From Paenibacillus polysaccharolyticus (lineage in GTDB: Bacteria > Bacillota > Bacilli > Paenibacillales > Paenibacillaceae): a stretch of DNA of 64,000 bases. The position numbers and the translations under genes are program-made. Of this stretch, positions 17,285 to 25,479 are shown piece after piece. The notes under the pieces are model-generated. The model saw only the letters and a program-made list of their open reading frames with translations, was not told the origin of the DNA and did no database searches. How positions within the stretch are numbered: the stretch's first letter is position 1; each line of letters begins with the position of its first letter. Location of the stretch: assembly GCF_900102085.1 (NCBI RefSeq), contig NZ_FMVM01000002.1, positions 1-64,000 on the forward strand, written 5' to 3'.

Positions 17285-18529
17285 GTGAAGCTGCTTCGGG
17301 ATTTGCCGAGAAATCCGCGGTATTCCATTTTACTAGAACCGGTGTGGGCCATTCCGGGAACGATTGTTTTGTTTTACGCTCCTTTGTATATGAAAGAGGC
17401 CGGTTTGTCCGACATTGAGATAGGCATCATTAATTCGGTGAATCTGTATTTTGCCTTCATTTTTCAACTATTTGCAGGGTCAGTGACTAATAAGCTGGGA
17501 CGTAAACGAACGACACTGATCTTTGATTTACTCGCCTGGAGTGTACCCATGTTCATCTGGGCATTTTCACAAAATTTCTGGCTGTTTCTCATGGCTTATT
17601 TGCTTAATGCGACATCAAAGTTTGTCACGGTGTCTTTCAATTGTCTGATCATTGAAGACGTAGAAGAACATAAACGATCCAAGGTGTTCGCCATGCTGAA
17701 TATGATTATTACCGGTGCGGGAGTGCTTACACCGATTGCGGGAGTTGTGATTGCAGACTTTGGCATCGCGCCTACGCTAGCAAGCATTTATTTTGTGGGC
17801 GGGCTGCTGATGACAGCGATGTTTTTTATTCGTAATCGCTACACGGAAGAGACTGAGGTTGGCAAGGAATTGATGGGCATACACAGCAAAACGCATGTAT
17901 TTCGCAGCCTCGTCACCAGCCTTCGTCTGTTTGGAAGGTCGTTCTACAAGCGCAGGTTATTTCCGATCATTTTAATTACTGTATTGTCTAATCTGGTTCT
18001 GCAGTTAAATTTCTTTCAGGTCATCTATTTTAAGGAGCAGTTAAGCTTTGGTGATCGAGTGATCTCATTTGTTCCCGTCGTGACAGCGGTTACCGTCATG
18101 CTGCTCTATCTGGTTATTCTTCCGCGCTTGAAGCAGAGATCGGAAGAGAAGTATGTTAGCTTCTCCATTGTGCTCAGTACCGCGGGTGCTGTGTTATTTC
18201 TTCTGATTCCGGCCGGTAATATAGCGATGCTGTTCCTTACCCTTATTGTACTTGCTGCCGGGAACTTCATTCTGCAAACGTACCGTGATTCATTACTGAT
18301 GAACCGACTGGGCACACATGAGAAGGCGGACATGTTCTCGGCTGTACAGACGGTTATGACGTTAACAGCAATACCTTCCGGGTATCTAACCGGGTTGCTG
18401 TATCATTATCATCCGGTCCTTCTGTTCGGCGTTATTCTTGCACTGTATATTTTCTTGATGATTATTATGTTGTTTTTACATGATCCACCGCAACGCCCCC
18501 AAGTGATGGGATCTTACAAAAATATGTAG
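17285..18529 (+). CDS. MFS transporter (probable exporter)
   Basis: 414 aa, GTG start, about 12 membrane segments in two halves with a cytoplasmic loop around residues 195-225. The motif A-like GSVTNKLGRKRTTLIFD follows TM2. The two-half layout and lack of sugar-porter motifs fit a drug or metabolite efflux type MFS. It lies 33 bp after the dehydrogenase and ends the operon. As last gene behind three biosynthetic enzymes, it may export their product or confer self-protection (inference). Confidence 0.85.
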   Translation: MKLLRDLPRNPRYSILLEPVWAIPGTIVLFYAPLYMKEAGLSDIEIGIINSVNLYFAFIFQLFAGSVTNKLGRKRTTLIFDLLAWSVPMFIWAFSQNFWLFLMAYLLNATSKFVTVSFNCLIIEDVEEHKRSKVFAMLNMIITGAGVLTPIAGVVIADFGIAPTLASIYFVGGLLMTAMFFIRNRYTEETEVGKELMGIHSKTHVFRSLVTSLRLFGRSFYKRRLFPIILITVLSNLVLQLNFFQVIYFKEQLSFGDRVISFVPVVTAVTVMLLYLVILPRLKQRSEEKYVSFSIVLSTAGAVLFLLIPAGNIAMLFLTLIVLAAGNFILQTYRDSLLMNRLGTHEKADMFSAVQTVMTLTAIPSGYLTGLLYHYHPVLLFGVILALYIFLMIIMLFLHDPPQRPQVMGSYKNM

Positions 18530-18603
18530 AAGAAGGGCTTTTCTGTATGTTGCCGAATATATAAAACGGTAAAATGCAGTTAATATATATTTTGAGCTAT
18601 TCA

Positions 18604-18753
18604 TTTACACTTGAACGGAGAGGACAGAAAAAACCTGAAAAAGTGGAACGGTCGCCTTTATCACGGGATTTTAACTTTATTAATAGTAAACAAAAAAATC
18701 TGGGGATAACAGCGATTGTAAGGTTATTCTGTCATCGGAGTGGCTTGTGTAAA
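18604..18753 (+). repeat. 150-bp imperfect hairpin repeat, copy 1
   Basis: Begins TTTACAC and ends GTGTAAA. Inside, GGAGAGGACAGAA near the left end faces TTCTGTCATCGGAGTG near the right end, and TATCACGGGATTTT faces AAAATCTGGGGATAACAGCGATT. So the whole element can fold into one long interrupted hairpin. A second copy lies at 44745-44892, with strong identity over both arms but a different apical loop that can still pair. No protein is encoded: the 66-codon frame across it is not conserved in copy 2. It may be a MITE-like mobile repeat or a structured RNA. Confidence 0.8.
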
Positions 18754-18796
18754 GTCTTAGTTCAATTTATATAGCACAATCCTTGGGAGGTTTTGA

Positions 18797-19390
18797 ATGA
18801 TGAATGTAATGACAACGGAAGCAAGGGAGAAAATGAGCTGGATCAATGAGCCGCACAACTGGTCATATACGGATCAAGGTGGACTGATCATAGAGGCACA
18901 AGCCGACTCGGATTTTTTCCAAGACCCGGCAGGCAAGCATATTCGAGCGACCGCACCGTTCTTGTCGATGTCCGTGGCTGGTGATTTCGAAATGACTGCA
19001 CAGCTGACGGTAGAGATGAAGCATCAATATGATTCCGGTTGTTTGATGGTGATGGTCGACGAACGTAACTGGTGCAAACTGTGTTTTGAATATGATGGTA
19101 AGGCCGCAACGATCGTATCTGTTGTTACACGCGATGGTTCATCCGATGATTGTAACTCGACAGAGGTGCCTGTGTCAGATCCTTACCTGCGTATACGAAA
19201 AGTGGAGGGATGTCTGTCCTTCTTTTACTCTCCCGATGGGGAAGAATGGAAGTTAATTCGATACTTTGGCATGCCGATGGATGGAGAGCTTCGAGCTGGA
19301 GTTGTTGCTCAGTCACCGACCGGCACGGGTTGCACTTGTCACTTTTTATCCGTAAGCATGACCCAGCCGGATTTGACTGCACGCTTCTGA
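18797..19390 (+). CDS. DUF1349 family protein (concanavalin-like fold)
   Basis: 197 aa. Matches the DUF1349/regulation-of-enolase-1 family: SWINEPHNWSYTDQGGLIIEAQADSDFFQDPAG, DSGCLMVMVDERNWCKLCFEYDG, SFFYSPDGEEWKLIRYFGMP. This is a beta-sandwich of the concanavalin A-like class. Biochemical role unknown; such proteins occur near carbohydrate genes. No signal peptide. GGAGG lies at the right distance from ATG 18797. A HAD phosphatase follows 40 bp downstream, probably in the same transcript. Confidence 0.8.
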   Translation: MMNVMTTEAREKMSWINEPHNWSYTDQGGLIIEAQADSDFFQDPAGKHIRATAPFLSMSVAGDFEMTAQLTVEMKHQYDSGCLMVMVDERNWCKLCFEYDGKAATIVSVVTRDGSSDDCNSTEVPVSDPYLRIRKVEGCLSFFYSPDGEEWKLIRYFGMPMDGELRAGVVAQSPTGTGCTCHFLSVSMTQPDLTARF

Positions 19391-19430
19391 TCCGTTTCTC
19401 CAGCGATGGCTGAGAGAGAGGAATAGAACA

Positions 19431-20072
19431 ATGGTACAGAAGTTAAAAGCATTTATATTTGATTTTGACGGCCTGATTGTCGATACAGAAACGCCTTGGT
19501 ATTATGCTTTTCGTGATATTTATGAAGAGCATGGTGTGGAGCTGGGACTTGAGCTTTGGTCTAAAAACGTAGGCACCTCCTTCGAGGAATTTCATCCGTA
19601 TCGATATCTGGAGCAGATGTTGCAAAAAGAGATCAATCATGAGCAAGTCCGCTTGCTCTCTGAACAGAAGTACGAAGCATATTTGGGACAAGCAGGCATA
19701 CTCCCGGGCGTACTTGAATTGCTGGACGCTGCTCGGGAGAAGGGAATTCGGCTTGCGGTTGCTTCGAGCTCCACTCGTGATTGGGTACACGGGTACTTGC
19801 AAAAGCTTGGGTTGTTTGATTATTTTGAAGTCATTCATACCTCGGATGATGTGAAGCGAGTGAAGCCTGACCCGGAGCTGTACCTGCTGACGCTGCAGAA
19901 ACTTGGTGTGGAGGCAGATGAGGCGATTGTTTTTGAGGATTCTCCCAATGGACTAAAGGCAGCAAATGCCGCAGGTATCCGTTGTTATATCGTGCCGAAC
20001 GAGGTAACACGTGGTTTGGAATTCACCATGCATGAACGGAGGTTATCCTCGCTGGCCGAGATGAAGATATGA
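19431..20072 (+). CDS. HAD-family hydrolase, beta-phosphoglucomutase-like
   Basis: 213 aa. HAD subfamily IA: motif I FDFDGLIVDTE with nucleophile D11 and acid/base D13, motif II VASSSTRDW, motif III lysine in KRVKPDPELY, motif IV VFEDSPNGLKAANAAG. The helical cap (about residues 18-85) places it with beta-phosphoglucomutases and sugar-phosphate phosphatases. The substrate is likely a phosphosugar. It converges with an AraC gene only 4 bp away, without a terminator between them. Confidence 0.88.
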   Translation: MVQKLKAFIFDFDGLIVDTETPWYYAFRDIYEEHGVELGLELWSKNVGTSFEEFHPYRYLEQMLQKEINHEQVRLLSEQKYEAYLGQAGILPGVLELLDAAREKGIRLAVASSSTRDWVHGYLQKLGLFDYFEVIHTSDDVKRVKPDPELYLLTLQKLGVEADEAIVFEDSPNGLKAANAAGIRCYIVPNEVTRGLEFTMHERRLSSLAEMKI

Positions 20073-20076
20073 TTTT

Positions 20077-20949
20077 TTATCTCTGAAACTTTTTGCGCAG
20101 TTCAATGGGTGAGATGCCTTCATATTTTTTGAACACGGAACCGAAATAACTGGCACTGTTAAAACCGACGGCTTTTGCAATCTCATGTGCGGTGATATCC
20201 TCTTGCTGCACAAGCATCTCCTTGGCCTTAAGCAAGCGATAGCGAACCAGGTAATCGAGTGGAGTCATATGGAACTCTTTTTTAAAGATGCGGTTCAGAT
20301 GTTGCTCGGTCACATTCATCTGATCCGCGAGTAGGGAGAGGGAGAGATCTTGTTGATAGTTTTCTTTGATAAAAGCAACAAGCTCTGTCAGACGCAGCCG
20401 AGCCTCAGAGCGCTCAACCTTGCTGTAGCGTTCACTCTCAATGGTTAAACGAACCAAAAGAGTATAGAGCAGTGTAGAACCATGCCAGATATAATCCTTG
20501 TGACGGGACTGTAGCGCCAGTGTGATCTCACGTAACAGGAGGCCAAGTATGCCTTCCGGTTTGAAGGCGCTCAGTTCCCCGATCTGCAAGGAGTGCAGGA
20601 AACGCGGCAAAATGTAGCCATTAAACGACAAACAATCAAACTGTAATGTGTTACTTGAATTGTTATAACGGTAGGGAACTTCAGGAAACATGATAAGCGC
20701 TGTTCCTTTCCGAACAGAAAGCTCGAGATTTTTGGCAGCGATTCTCCCTGTTCCGCCGATGCATTGTACAATGGTGTAATCCCGTGAATGGTCGCTCCAA
20801 TCCATTAATTCATTAACGGTCAGCCGGTTTTGCCCAGTAATCATGAGAGGCATATCGGGCACTAGCAGATTTCCCATGTTAGGTTTCAGCATCGTTGAAT
20901 AATTCCTCTTTTCGTTAAAAGGTCTTGTGCAGGTAGCATGATTAGACAT
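20077..20949 (-). CDS. AraC-family transcriptional regulator
   Basis: 290 aa. N-terminal cupin-like sensor region (about 30-150) and C-terminal double HTH: LSLLADQMNVTEQHLNRIFKKEFHMTPLDYLVRYRLLKAKEML, then TAHEIAKAVGFNSASYFGSVFKKYEGISPIELRKK. The start is uncertain: ATG 20949 has only AGGT, ATG 20892 has AAGAGG at a long distance. It is divergent from the FAD oxidase gene, with a palindrome in the gap, and converges on the HAD gene. Its targets may be either neighbour. Confidence 0.85.
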   Translation of the reverse strand: MSNHATCTRPFNEKRNYSTMLKPNMGNLLVPDMPLMITGQNRLTVNELMDWSDHSRDYTIVQCIGGTGRIAAKNLELSVRKGTALIMFPEVPYRYNNSSNTLQFDCLSFNGYILPRFLHSLQIGELSAFKPEGILGLLLREITLALQSRHKDYIWHGSTLLYTLLVRLTIESERYSKVERSEARLRLTELVAFIKENYQQDLSLSLLADQMNVTEQHLNRIFKKEFHMTPLDYLVRYRLLKAKEMLVQQEDITAHEIAKAVGFNSASYFGSVFKKYEGISPIELRKKFQR

Positions 20950-20972
20950 GAAAGAAACCTGAATAGAATTAT

Positions 20973-20988
20973 ATTACATAAATGTAAT
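20973..20988. promoter_or_regulatory. Palindrome in the araC/oxidase divergent gap
   Basis: Perfect ATTACAT-AA-ATGTAAT, 24 bp upstream of the araC-type start and about 140 bp upstream of the oxidase. A second small inverted repeat, TTGCCA/TGGCAA, is at 21062-21079. Possible regulator sites; no firm promoter was recognised. Confidence 0.3.
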
Positions 20989-21126
20989 TATTTTAAATGT
21001 GTCAACATCTTAGCTTTGTATTTTACCGAAAACGGTATCCGCGGTATCCAGGTGCCACAGCTTGCCAACAGAATGGCAAAAAGGGTACGCTATATAGATG
21101 AATGGACGAAGGAAAGGAATACTCGT

Positions 21127-22260
21127 ATGAAAAAAGTCATCGTAGTCGGAGCGGGAATACTAGGAGCATCAACAGCGTATCATTTAGCAAAATCAGGAGC
21201 AGAAGTGCTTCTTATCGATCGGAAAGATGCAGGGCAGGCCACGGATGCGGCTGCTGGTATCATCTGTCCTTGGTTGTCTCAGCGTCGGAATCAGGATTGG
21301 TATCAGCTAGCCAAGGCAGGTGCTCGTTATTACCCTGAGCTTATAACTGAATTAGAACGTACCGGGGAAACCGAGACGGGGTATGCGCAGACAGGCGCAC
21401 TCAGCATACATACGGATCAGGAGAAGATTAACAAAATGGCGGAGCGTGCCAAGTTGCGCAGAGAAGATGCGCCTGAGATTGGTACAATCACATGTCTGGA
21501 TGAAAATGAAACCCGTGAACGGTTCCCTTTACTTGGGGGAGGTTATTCATCTGTACACATCAGCGGTGCTGCGCGTGTGGATGGAAGAGCGCTGCGTGAT
21601 GCATTGATCCGCTCTGCACAGCGGCACGGCGCTCGTCTGATTGAGGGAGAAGCCAGAGTGCTCTATGAGAATGAGCAAGTAACTGGTGTTGAAGTGCAAT
21701 CGAAGCATTATGTCGCGGATCGTGTGGTTGTGTGTGCAGGTGCGTGGGCGAATGAGTTAATGAAACCACTGGGGATTCTTTTTAACGTCCATTATCAGAA
21801 GGGTCAGATTGTGCATTTGCGTACTTCTAATCAGCAAAATACAGAAGAGTGGCCTGTCATTATACCGCCTACTGATCAGTATTTACTTGCGTTTGCAGAT
21901 CAGAAAATAGTTATTGGCGCCACACATGAAAATGATGTTCACGGTTACGATACACGAATTACTGCTGGAGGCATGCAAGAAGTGTTGAACAAAGGACTAG
22001 AACTGGCACCTGAGCTTGCAAACAGCACACTTGATGAGGTTCGTATAGGTTTTCGCCCATTCACCCCAGGATTTTTGCCTGTTATGGGACATGTCCCGGG
22101 ATGGTCAGGTCTGATCACAGCTAATGGATTGGGTGCTTCTGGTCTAACCATGGGGCCTTATATTGGTAGTCAGCTTGCCAAATTGGCGTTAGACATGGCA
22201 CCGGATATCAATATAGATGTGTATGATGTAAGTAAAGCGATCGAGTCGAACGCAGAATAA
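21127..22260 (+). CDS. FAD-dependent amino-acid oxidase/dehydrogenase (DAO family)
   Basis: 377 aa. The FAD-binding Rossmann motif lies right at the N-terminus (KKVIVVGAGILGASTAYHLAKSGAEVLLIDR), followed by the GQATDAAAGIICPWLSQRRNQDWY region and the C-terminal TANGLGASGLTMGPYIG motif typical of glycine oxidase / D-amino-acid dehydrogenase proteins. ATG 21127 is chosen because AAGGA lies 8 nt upstream; the frame extends back to 20938 over intergenic sequence and the palindrome. The substrate is likely a D-amino acid, glycine or sarcosine. No thi genes nearby. Confidence 0.88.
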   Translation: MKKVIVVGAGILGASTAYHLAKSGAEVLLIDRKDAGQATDAAAGIICPWLSQRRNQDWYQLAKAGARYYPELITELERTGETETGYAQTGALSIHTDQEKINKMAERAKLRREDAPEIGTITCLDENETRERFPLLGGGYSSVHISGAARVDGRALRDALIRSAQRHGARLIEGEARVLYENEQVTGVEVQSKHYVADRVVVCAGAWANELMKPLGILFNVHYQKGQIVHLRTSNQQNTEEWPVIIPPTDQYLLAFADQKIVIGATHENDVHGYDTRITAGGMQEVLNKGLELAPELANSTLDEVRIGFRPFTPGFLPVMGHVPGWSGLITANGLGASGLTMGPYIGSQLAKLALDMAPDINIDVYDVSKAIESNAE

Positions 22261-22284
22261 CAGCTACATGAATGAGGTGAGCAA

Positions 22285-22533
22285 ATGACGTATTCACAGC
22301 GTTTATCCGGCGGAGCAAGCCTGTCGGAAGTATTGTATCTGGAACAGCAGATTGATCAAATAAAAGAAGAACGCGTTGTAGCTGTTGAAAAACTTAAGCA
22401 GTATGAGCAAGTCGCAGAGAACGAGCAGACAAAGGATTCTCAGAAACAGATTGCTGACGCGAAAGAACATCTGAATATGATGTCAACTTGGCTTGAAGAG
22501 CTGGAGAATACATTGGATGAACTAGTGGATTAG
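22285..22533 (+). CDS. Small coiled-coil protein, unknown function
   Basis: 82 aa, ribosome site GAGGTG before ATG 22285. Residues 15-80 are a heptad-rich helix (LEQQIDQIKEERVVAVEKLKQYEQV, then EHLNMMSTWLEELENTLDELVD), so it should form a coiled-coil dimer or bundle. No cysteine, no signal peptide, no membrane segment. It lies 24 bp after the oxidase gene and before a GNAT gene and may be cotranscribed with them. I do not recognise the family. Confidence 0.65.
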   Translation: MTYSQRLSGGASLSEVLYLEQQIDQIKEERVVAVEKLKQYEQVAENEQTKDSQKQIADAKEHLNMMSTWLEELENTLDELVD

Positions 22534-22579
22534 GTTGTTTTCAGATGACTTGAACTGAACTTCTAAGGAGTAACTTGAG

Positions 22580-23122
22580 ATGAAATATGAGGCGGAACGA
22601 ATTTATATCAGAGCTTGGACGTTAGAAGATGCTACGTTGCTTCAGGAGTTTCAAATGGGCAATAGAGAAGAAATAGAGAGGACTTCGGCTGGTCATCGAG
22701 ATGAAGCATTTTATAGTCTGGATGGACAGACCCGTCTGATTGAGACATGGCTTGAGCTGAGAAAAGAAGGAAAACGACATTCTTTTGGCATTTTTCTTAA
22801 AGATACCGATGAACTGGTGGGCGAAATCTCATTATTTCAAATTGAATTGAATGGTGCGGCAAAATGGGTCATTGGTTATGCAACAGATCGGCAACATCAC
22901 GGTAAAGGGTATATGAGCGAGGCGTTGAAACGTGTGCTTCAATATGCCAAACATGAGATGAGCATTACACATGTTGAAGCTGGTGCTGTTCCAGACAACA
23001 TAGGCTCCATTCGTGTGCTTTTGAAAGCAGGCTTCCAGGAAAGTGGCACACACGATGTACCCATTCAAGGGGTGATGAAAAAACATACGATGTTCACGAT
23101 ATCTCTGACGGATGTGGAATAA
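22580..23122 (+). CDS. GNAT acetyltransferase, RimJ/RimL type
   Basis: 180 aa. The start MKYEAERIYIRAWTLEDATLL and the core AKWVIGYATDRQHHGKGYMSEALKRVLQYAKHEM, followed by VPDNIGSIRVLLKAGFQESG, are characteristic of the RimJ/RimL branch (Acetyltransf_3). It would transfer acetyl from acetyl-CoA to an amine, perhaps a protein N-terminus or an antibiotic. AAGGAG lies before ATG 22580. Confidence 0.85.
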   Translation: MKYEAERIYIRAWTLEDATLLQEFQMGNREEIERTSAGHRDEAFYSLDGQTRLIETWLELRKEGKRHSFGIFLKDTDELVGEISLFQIELNGAAKWVIGYATDRQHHGKGYMSEALKRVLQYAKHEMSITHVEAGAVPDNIGSIRVLLKAGFQESGTHDVPIQGVMKKHTMFTISLTDVE

Positions 23123-23227
23123 GCAAAGAGGATCAAATGAGATTGCAAAGATTGAGGATTCACTAAATTAACGAACTGGCGATATAAATGCATAACAATT
23201 CGTATAATGTTGCCGAAGGAGAAGCAT

Positions 23228-23905
23228 ATGGCTACCATATTAGTTGCAGACGATGATGCGAATATTCGTGAGCTGGTCTGCTTGTTTTTGCGAAATGACG
23301 GATTCGACACCGTAGAGGCTGTGGACGGCCATCAGGCGCTCACGTTATACAAGGAACGTCACATTGATCTGGTGGTGCTGGATATTATGATGCCAGTGAT
23401 GGACGGGTGGGCGTTGTGCAGAGAATTGAGACAGTTGAACGCAGACCTACCCTTACTTATGTTGACAGCTAGAGGTGAGACATGGGAAAAGGTGAAAGGT
23501 TTCGAACTAGGAACAGATGATTATTTAACGAAACCATTTGACCCGTTGGAGTTAACTGTACGTGTGAAAGCTCTGCTAAAACGGTACAAGATTGGCTCCA
23601 CTCATATGATTCAATTTGGAGACGTCACACTGGATCGTCAAAGTTACAAAGTTATCCTGGGTACAGAGTCGTTAACTTTGCCACTCAAGGAATTTGAATT
23701 GTTATACAAGCTGGCCGGAACACCGGGGCAGGTATATACAAGAGAGCAATTGATCGATCAAATCTGGGGGCTGGATTACACAGGGGATGATCGGACAGTG
23801 GACGTACATATCAAACGTTTGCGTGAACGGTTTGCGACGACGCCTGATTTTCAGATTGAAACGGTTCGTGGTTTAGGATATCGGTTAGAGGTCAAGCATG
23901 ATTAA
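23228..23905 (+). CDS. Response regulator, OmpR/PhoB family
   Basis: 225 aa. Receiver domain with acidic pocket DDDAN (residues 8-12), phospho-acceptor D52 in LDIMMPVMDG and lysine in LTKPFD. C-terminal winged helix ends in YTREQLIDQIWGLDYTGDDRTVDVHIKRLRERF and TVRGLGYRLE. The start at 23228 is supported by AAGGAG 7 nt upstream; ATG 23207 overlaps a TATAAT. Its gene overlaps the histidine kinase by 8 bp. The nearest likely target is the large serine hydrolase at 25480, which has 11-bp spaced repeats upstream. Confidence 0.92.
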   Translation: MATILVADDDANIRELVCLFLRNDGFDTVEAVDGHQALTLYKERHIDLVVLDIMMPVMDGWALCRELRQLNADLPLLMLTARGETWEKVKGFELGTDDYLTKPFDPLELTVRVKALLKRYKIGSTHMIQFGDVTLDRQSYKVILGTESLTLPLKEFELLYKLAGTPGQVYTREQLIDQIWGLDYTGDDRTVDVHIKRLRERFATTPDFQIETVRGLGYRLEVKHD

Positions 23906-25268
23906 GTCTTTGTATATCCGGGTTGTTGTGACTTTTCTCATTTCTGTGATTGCCGGGACCGTGATTGCTTTCCTCTTGTCCACCTGGATTTTTGAAGATC
24001 AACTCAATGAGAATTCACATATCAACATACGCAATTTCGGTCAGGATGTTGTACAGATATACAAAACGCTGCCACTCTCCGAAGCGGATGCATTCGTCAA
24101 CAACATGAAGCAGCTCGATTTGTACTATATTCGGATGTATGAGCCGTCAGGACAATTCCAAACGTACGGAAAGGCTATAGATCATAAACCTATTTCAGTT
24201 ACGGAAGAGCAGCTTCAGAAAGTACTGGGAGGAGCCGTAGTGGAGGCGACTCCGAATGGTCTTGGTACAGTTCTACTGGGATTGCCAGTCCAGACTGCTG
24301 GCGGGACTCGAGCTATGTTTCTGGAGACGCTGTCGCCGCCTGCTGCCGCTGCTGTGATTCAATGGGGTACAATCTTTGCCACCTCATCTCTGGCCGCCGG
24401 AAGTCTGATCATTCTGATTGCTTCCATGTTTTTGGTTAGACCCATCAAAAAATTAACCCAGGCAACCAAACGTATCGCAGCAGGTGATTTCAATGTAAAA
24501 CTGAATATTAAGCAATCTAGTGAACTGGGCACGCTCGCTCGTAGTTTCGAAGATATGATGAAGGATCTACAGCAACTGGAGCAGATGAGAAGAGAGTTTG
24601 TAGCCAACGTCTCACACGAGGTACAATCACCGCTTACTTCCATATCAGGGTATGCCCAAGCATTGAAAAATGTAGAGTTACCAGATCAGGAACGAGGACG
24701 GTATCTCGATATTATCATTTCAGAGGCGAAACGCATGTCTAAAATGAGTGATAATTTGCTTAAGCTCAGTATGCTGGAATCACAATCTCATCAGTTGCAA
24801 CTCGCCACGCGTGATCTTGATGAACAGATCCGAAGGGTTATCGTTGCATTACAGCCCCAATGGTCCGCTCGGGATATTCGTTTTGAGCTGGATTTACAGA
24901 AGGTTCAAGTCATCGCAGATCACGATCAGTTGAATCAGGTATGGACGAATATTCTCAGCAATGCGATTAAGTTTTCAGAGAATAAAGGCGCAATTCACGT
25001 CAGGATGGAACGGGATGTTAGGACTGTAACAGCATATATAACGGATGAGGGAATTGGTATTCCTCTCGAAGATCAAAAGCGTGTATTTGAGCGCTTCTTC
25101 AAGGCCGATCGTTCCCATAGTCGGAAATATGATGGTAGCGGGATGGGGCTTGCGATCGTGAAACAGATTATTTCGTTACATAAAGGGGATATCGCGGTGG
25201 AGAGTAAAATGGGCCAAGGAACAACATTTATAGTAAGCTTGCCAATTAGTCCACCGACGGCAGGATAG
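23898..25268 (+). CDS. Sensor histidine kinase (HAMP-HisKA-HATPase)
   Basis: 456 aa. Membrane segment at about 7-28, extracytoplasmic sensor region to about 150, second membrane segment at about 155-178, HAMP linker (RPIKKLTQATKRIAAGDFNVKL), HisKA with H240 in FVANVSHEVQSPLTSISGYAQ, and HATPase with NILSNAIKF (N box), DEGIGIP (G1) and GSGMGLAIVKQI (G2). It forms a two-component pair with the preceding regulator. The sensor part has no recognisable ligand domain, so the signal is unknown. An intrinsic terminator follows. Confidence 0.92.
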   Translation: MIKSLYIRVVVTFLISVIAGTVIAFLLSTWIFEDQLNENSHINIRNFGQDVVQIYKTLPLSEADAFVNNMKQLDLYYIRMYEPSGQFQTYGKAIDHKPISVTEEQLQKVLGGAVVEATPNGLGTVLLGLPVQTAGGTRAMFLETLSPPAAAAVIQWGTIFATSSLAAGSLIILIASMFLVRPIKKLTQATKRIAAGDFNVKLNIKQSSELGTLARSFEDMMKDLQQLEQMRREFVANVSHEVQSPLTSISGYAQALKNVELPDQERGRYLDIIISEAKRMSKMSDNLLKLSMLESQSHQLQLATRDLDEQIRRVIVALQPQWSARDIRFELDLQKVQVIADHDQLNQVWTNILSNAIKFSENKGAIHVRMERDVRTVTAYITDEGIGIPLEDQKRVFERFFKADRSHSRKYDGSGMGLAIVKQIISLHKGDIAVESKMGQGTTFIVSLPISPPTAG

Positions 25269-25323
25269 TCAAGTATGCTGGGTGATTTCTCTTAAGGTCA
25301 TTCAATGCTCCCATTCTACCTTT

Positions 25324-25368
25324 GCTACGTTCATGTACAAGTTCGCTTGTATGTGACGTAGCTTTTTT
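25324..25368 (+). terminator. Terminator of the OmpR-type two-component operon
   Basis: Long stem GCTACGT...ACAAG / CTTGT...ACGTAGC with a TTCG tetraloop, followed by six T. Confidence 0.9.
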
Positions 25369-25373
25369 GGTTT

Positions 25374-25401
25374 GTTCATGTTCCGTTCATATAGACTTCA
25401 T
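25374..25401 (+). promoter_or_regulatory. Three 11-bp spaced repeats, probable response-regulator box
   Basis: GTTCAT at 25374 and 25385 and CTTCAT at 25396, each exactly 11 bp apart (6-N5-6-N5-6), about 80 bp before the serine hydrolase start. OmpR-family regulators bind such direct repeats on one face of the helix. The gene for such a regulator lies just upstream. No strong -35 is seen, which fits activation. Confidence 0.5.
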
Positions 25402-25479
25402 GAAGAGTACATCTGAATCAATTAAGCTTGTTTCATATCGAGAGGTGAAGGTCTGACCACAGAACAGGAGGAGATGTGA

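Noticed and set aside
18574-18774. 66-codon frame over repeat copy 1
   Set aside because: It covers the hairpin repeat, lacks a good ribosome site, and the same element at 44745 does not keep the frame.
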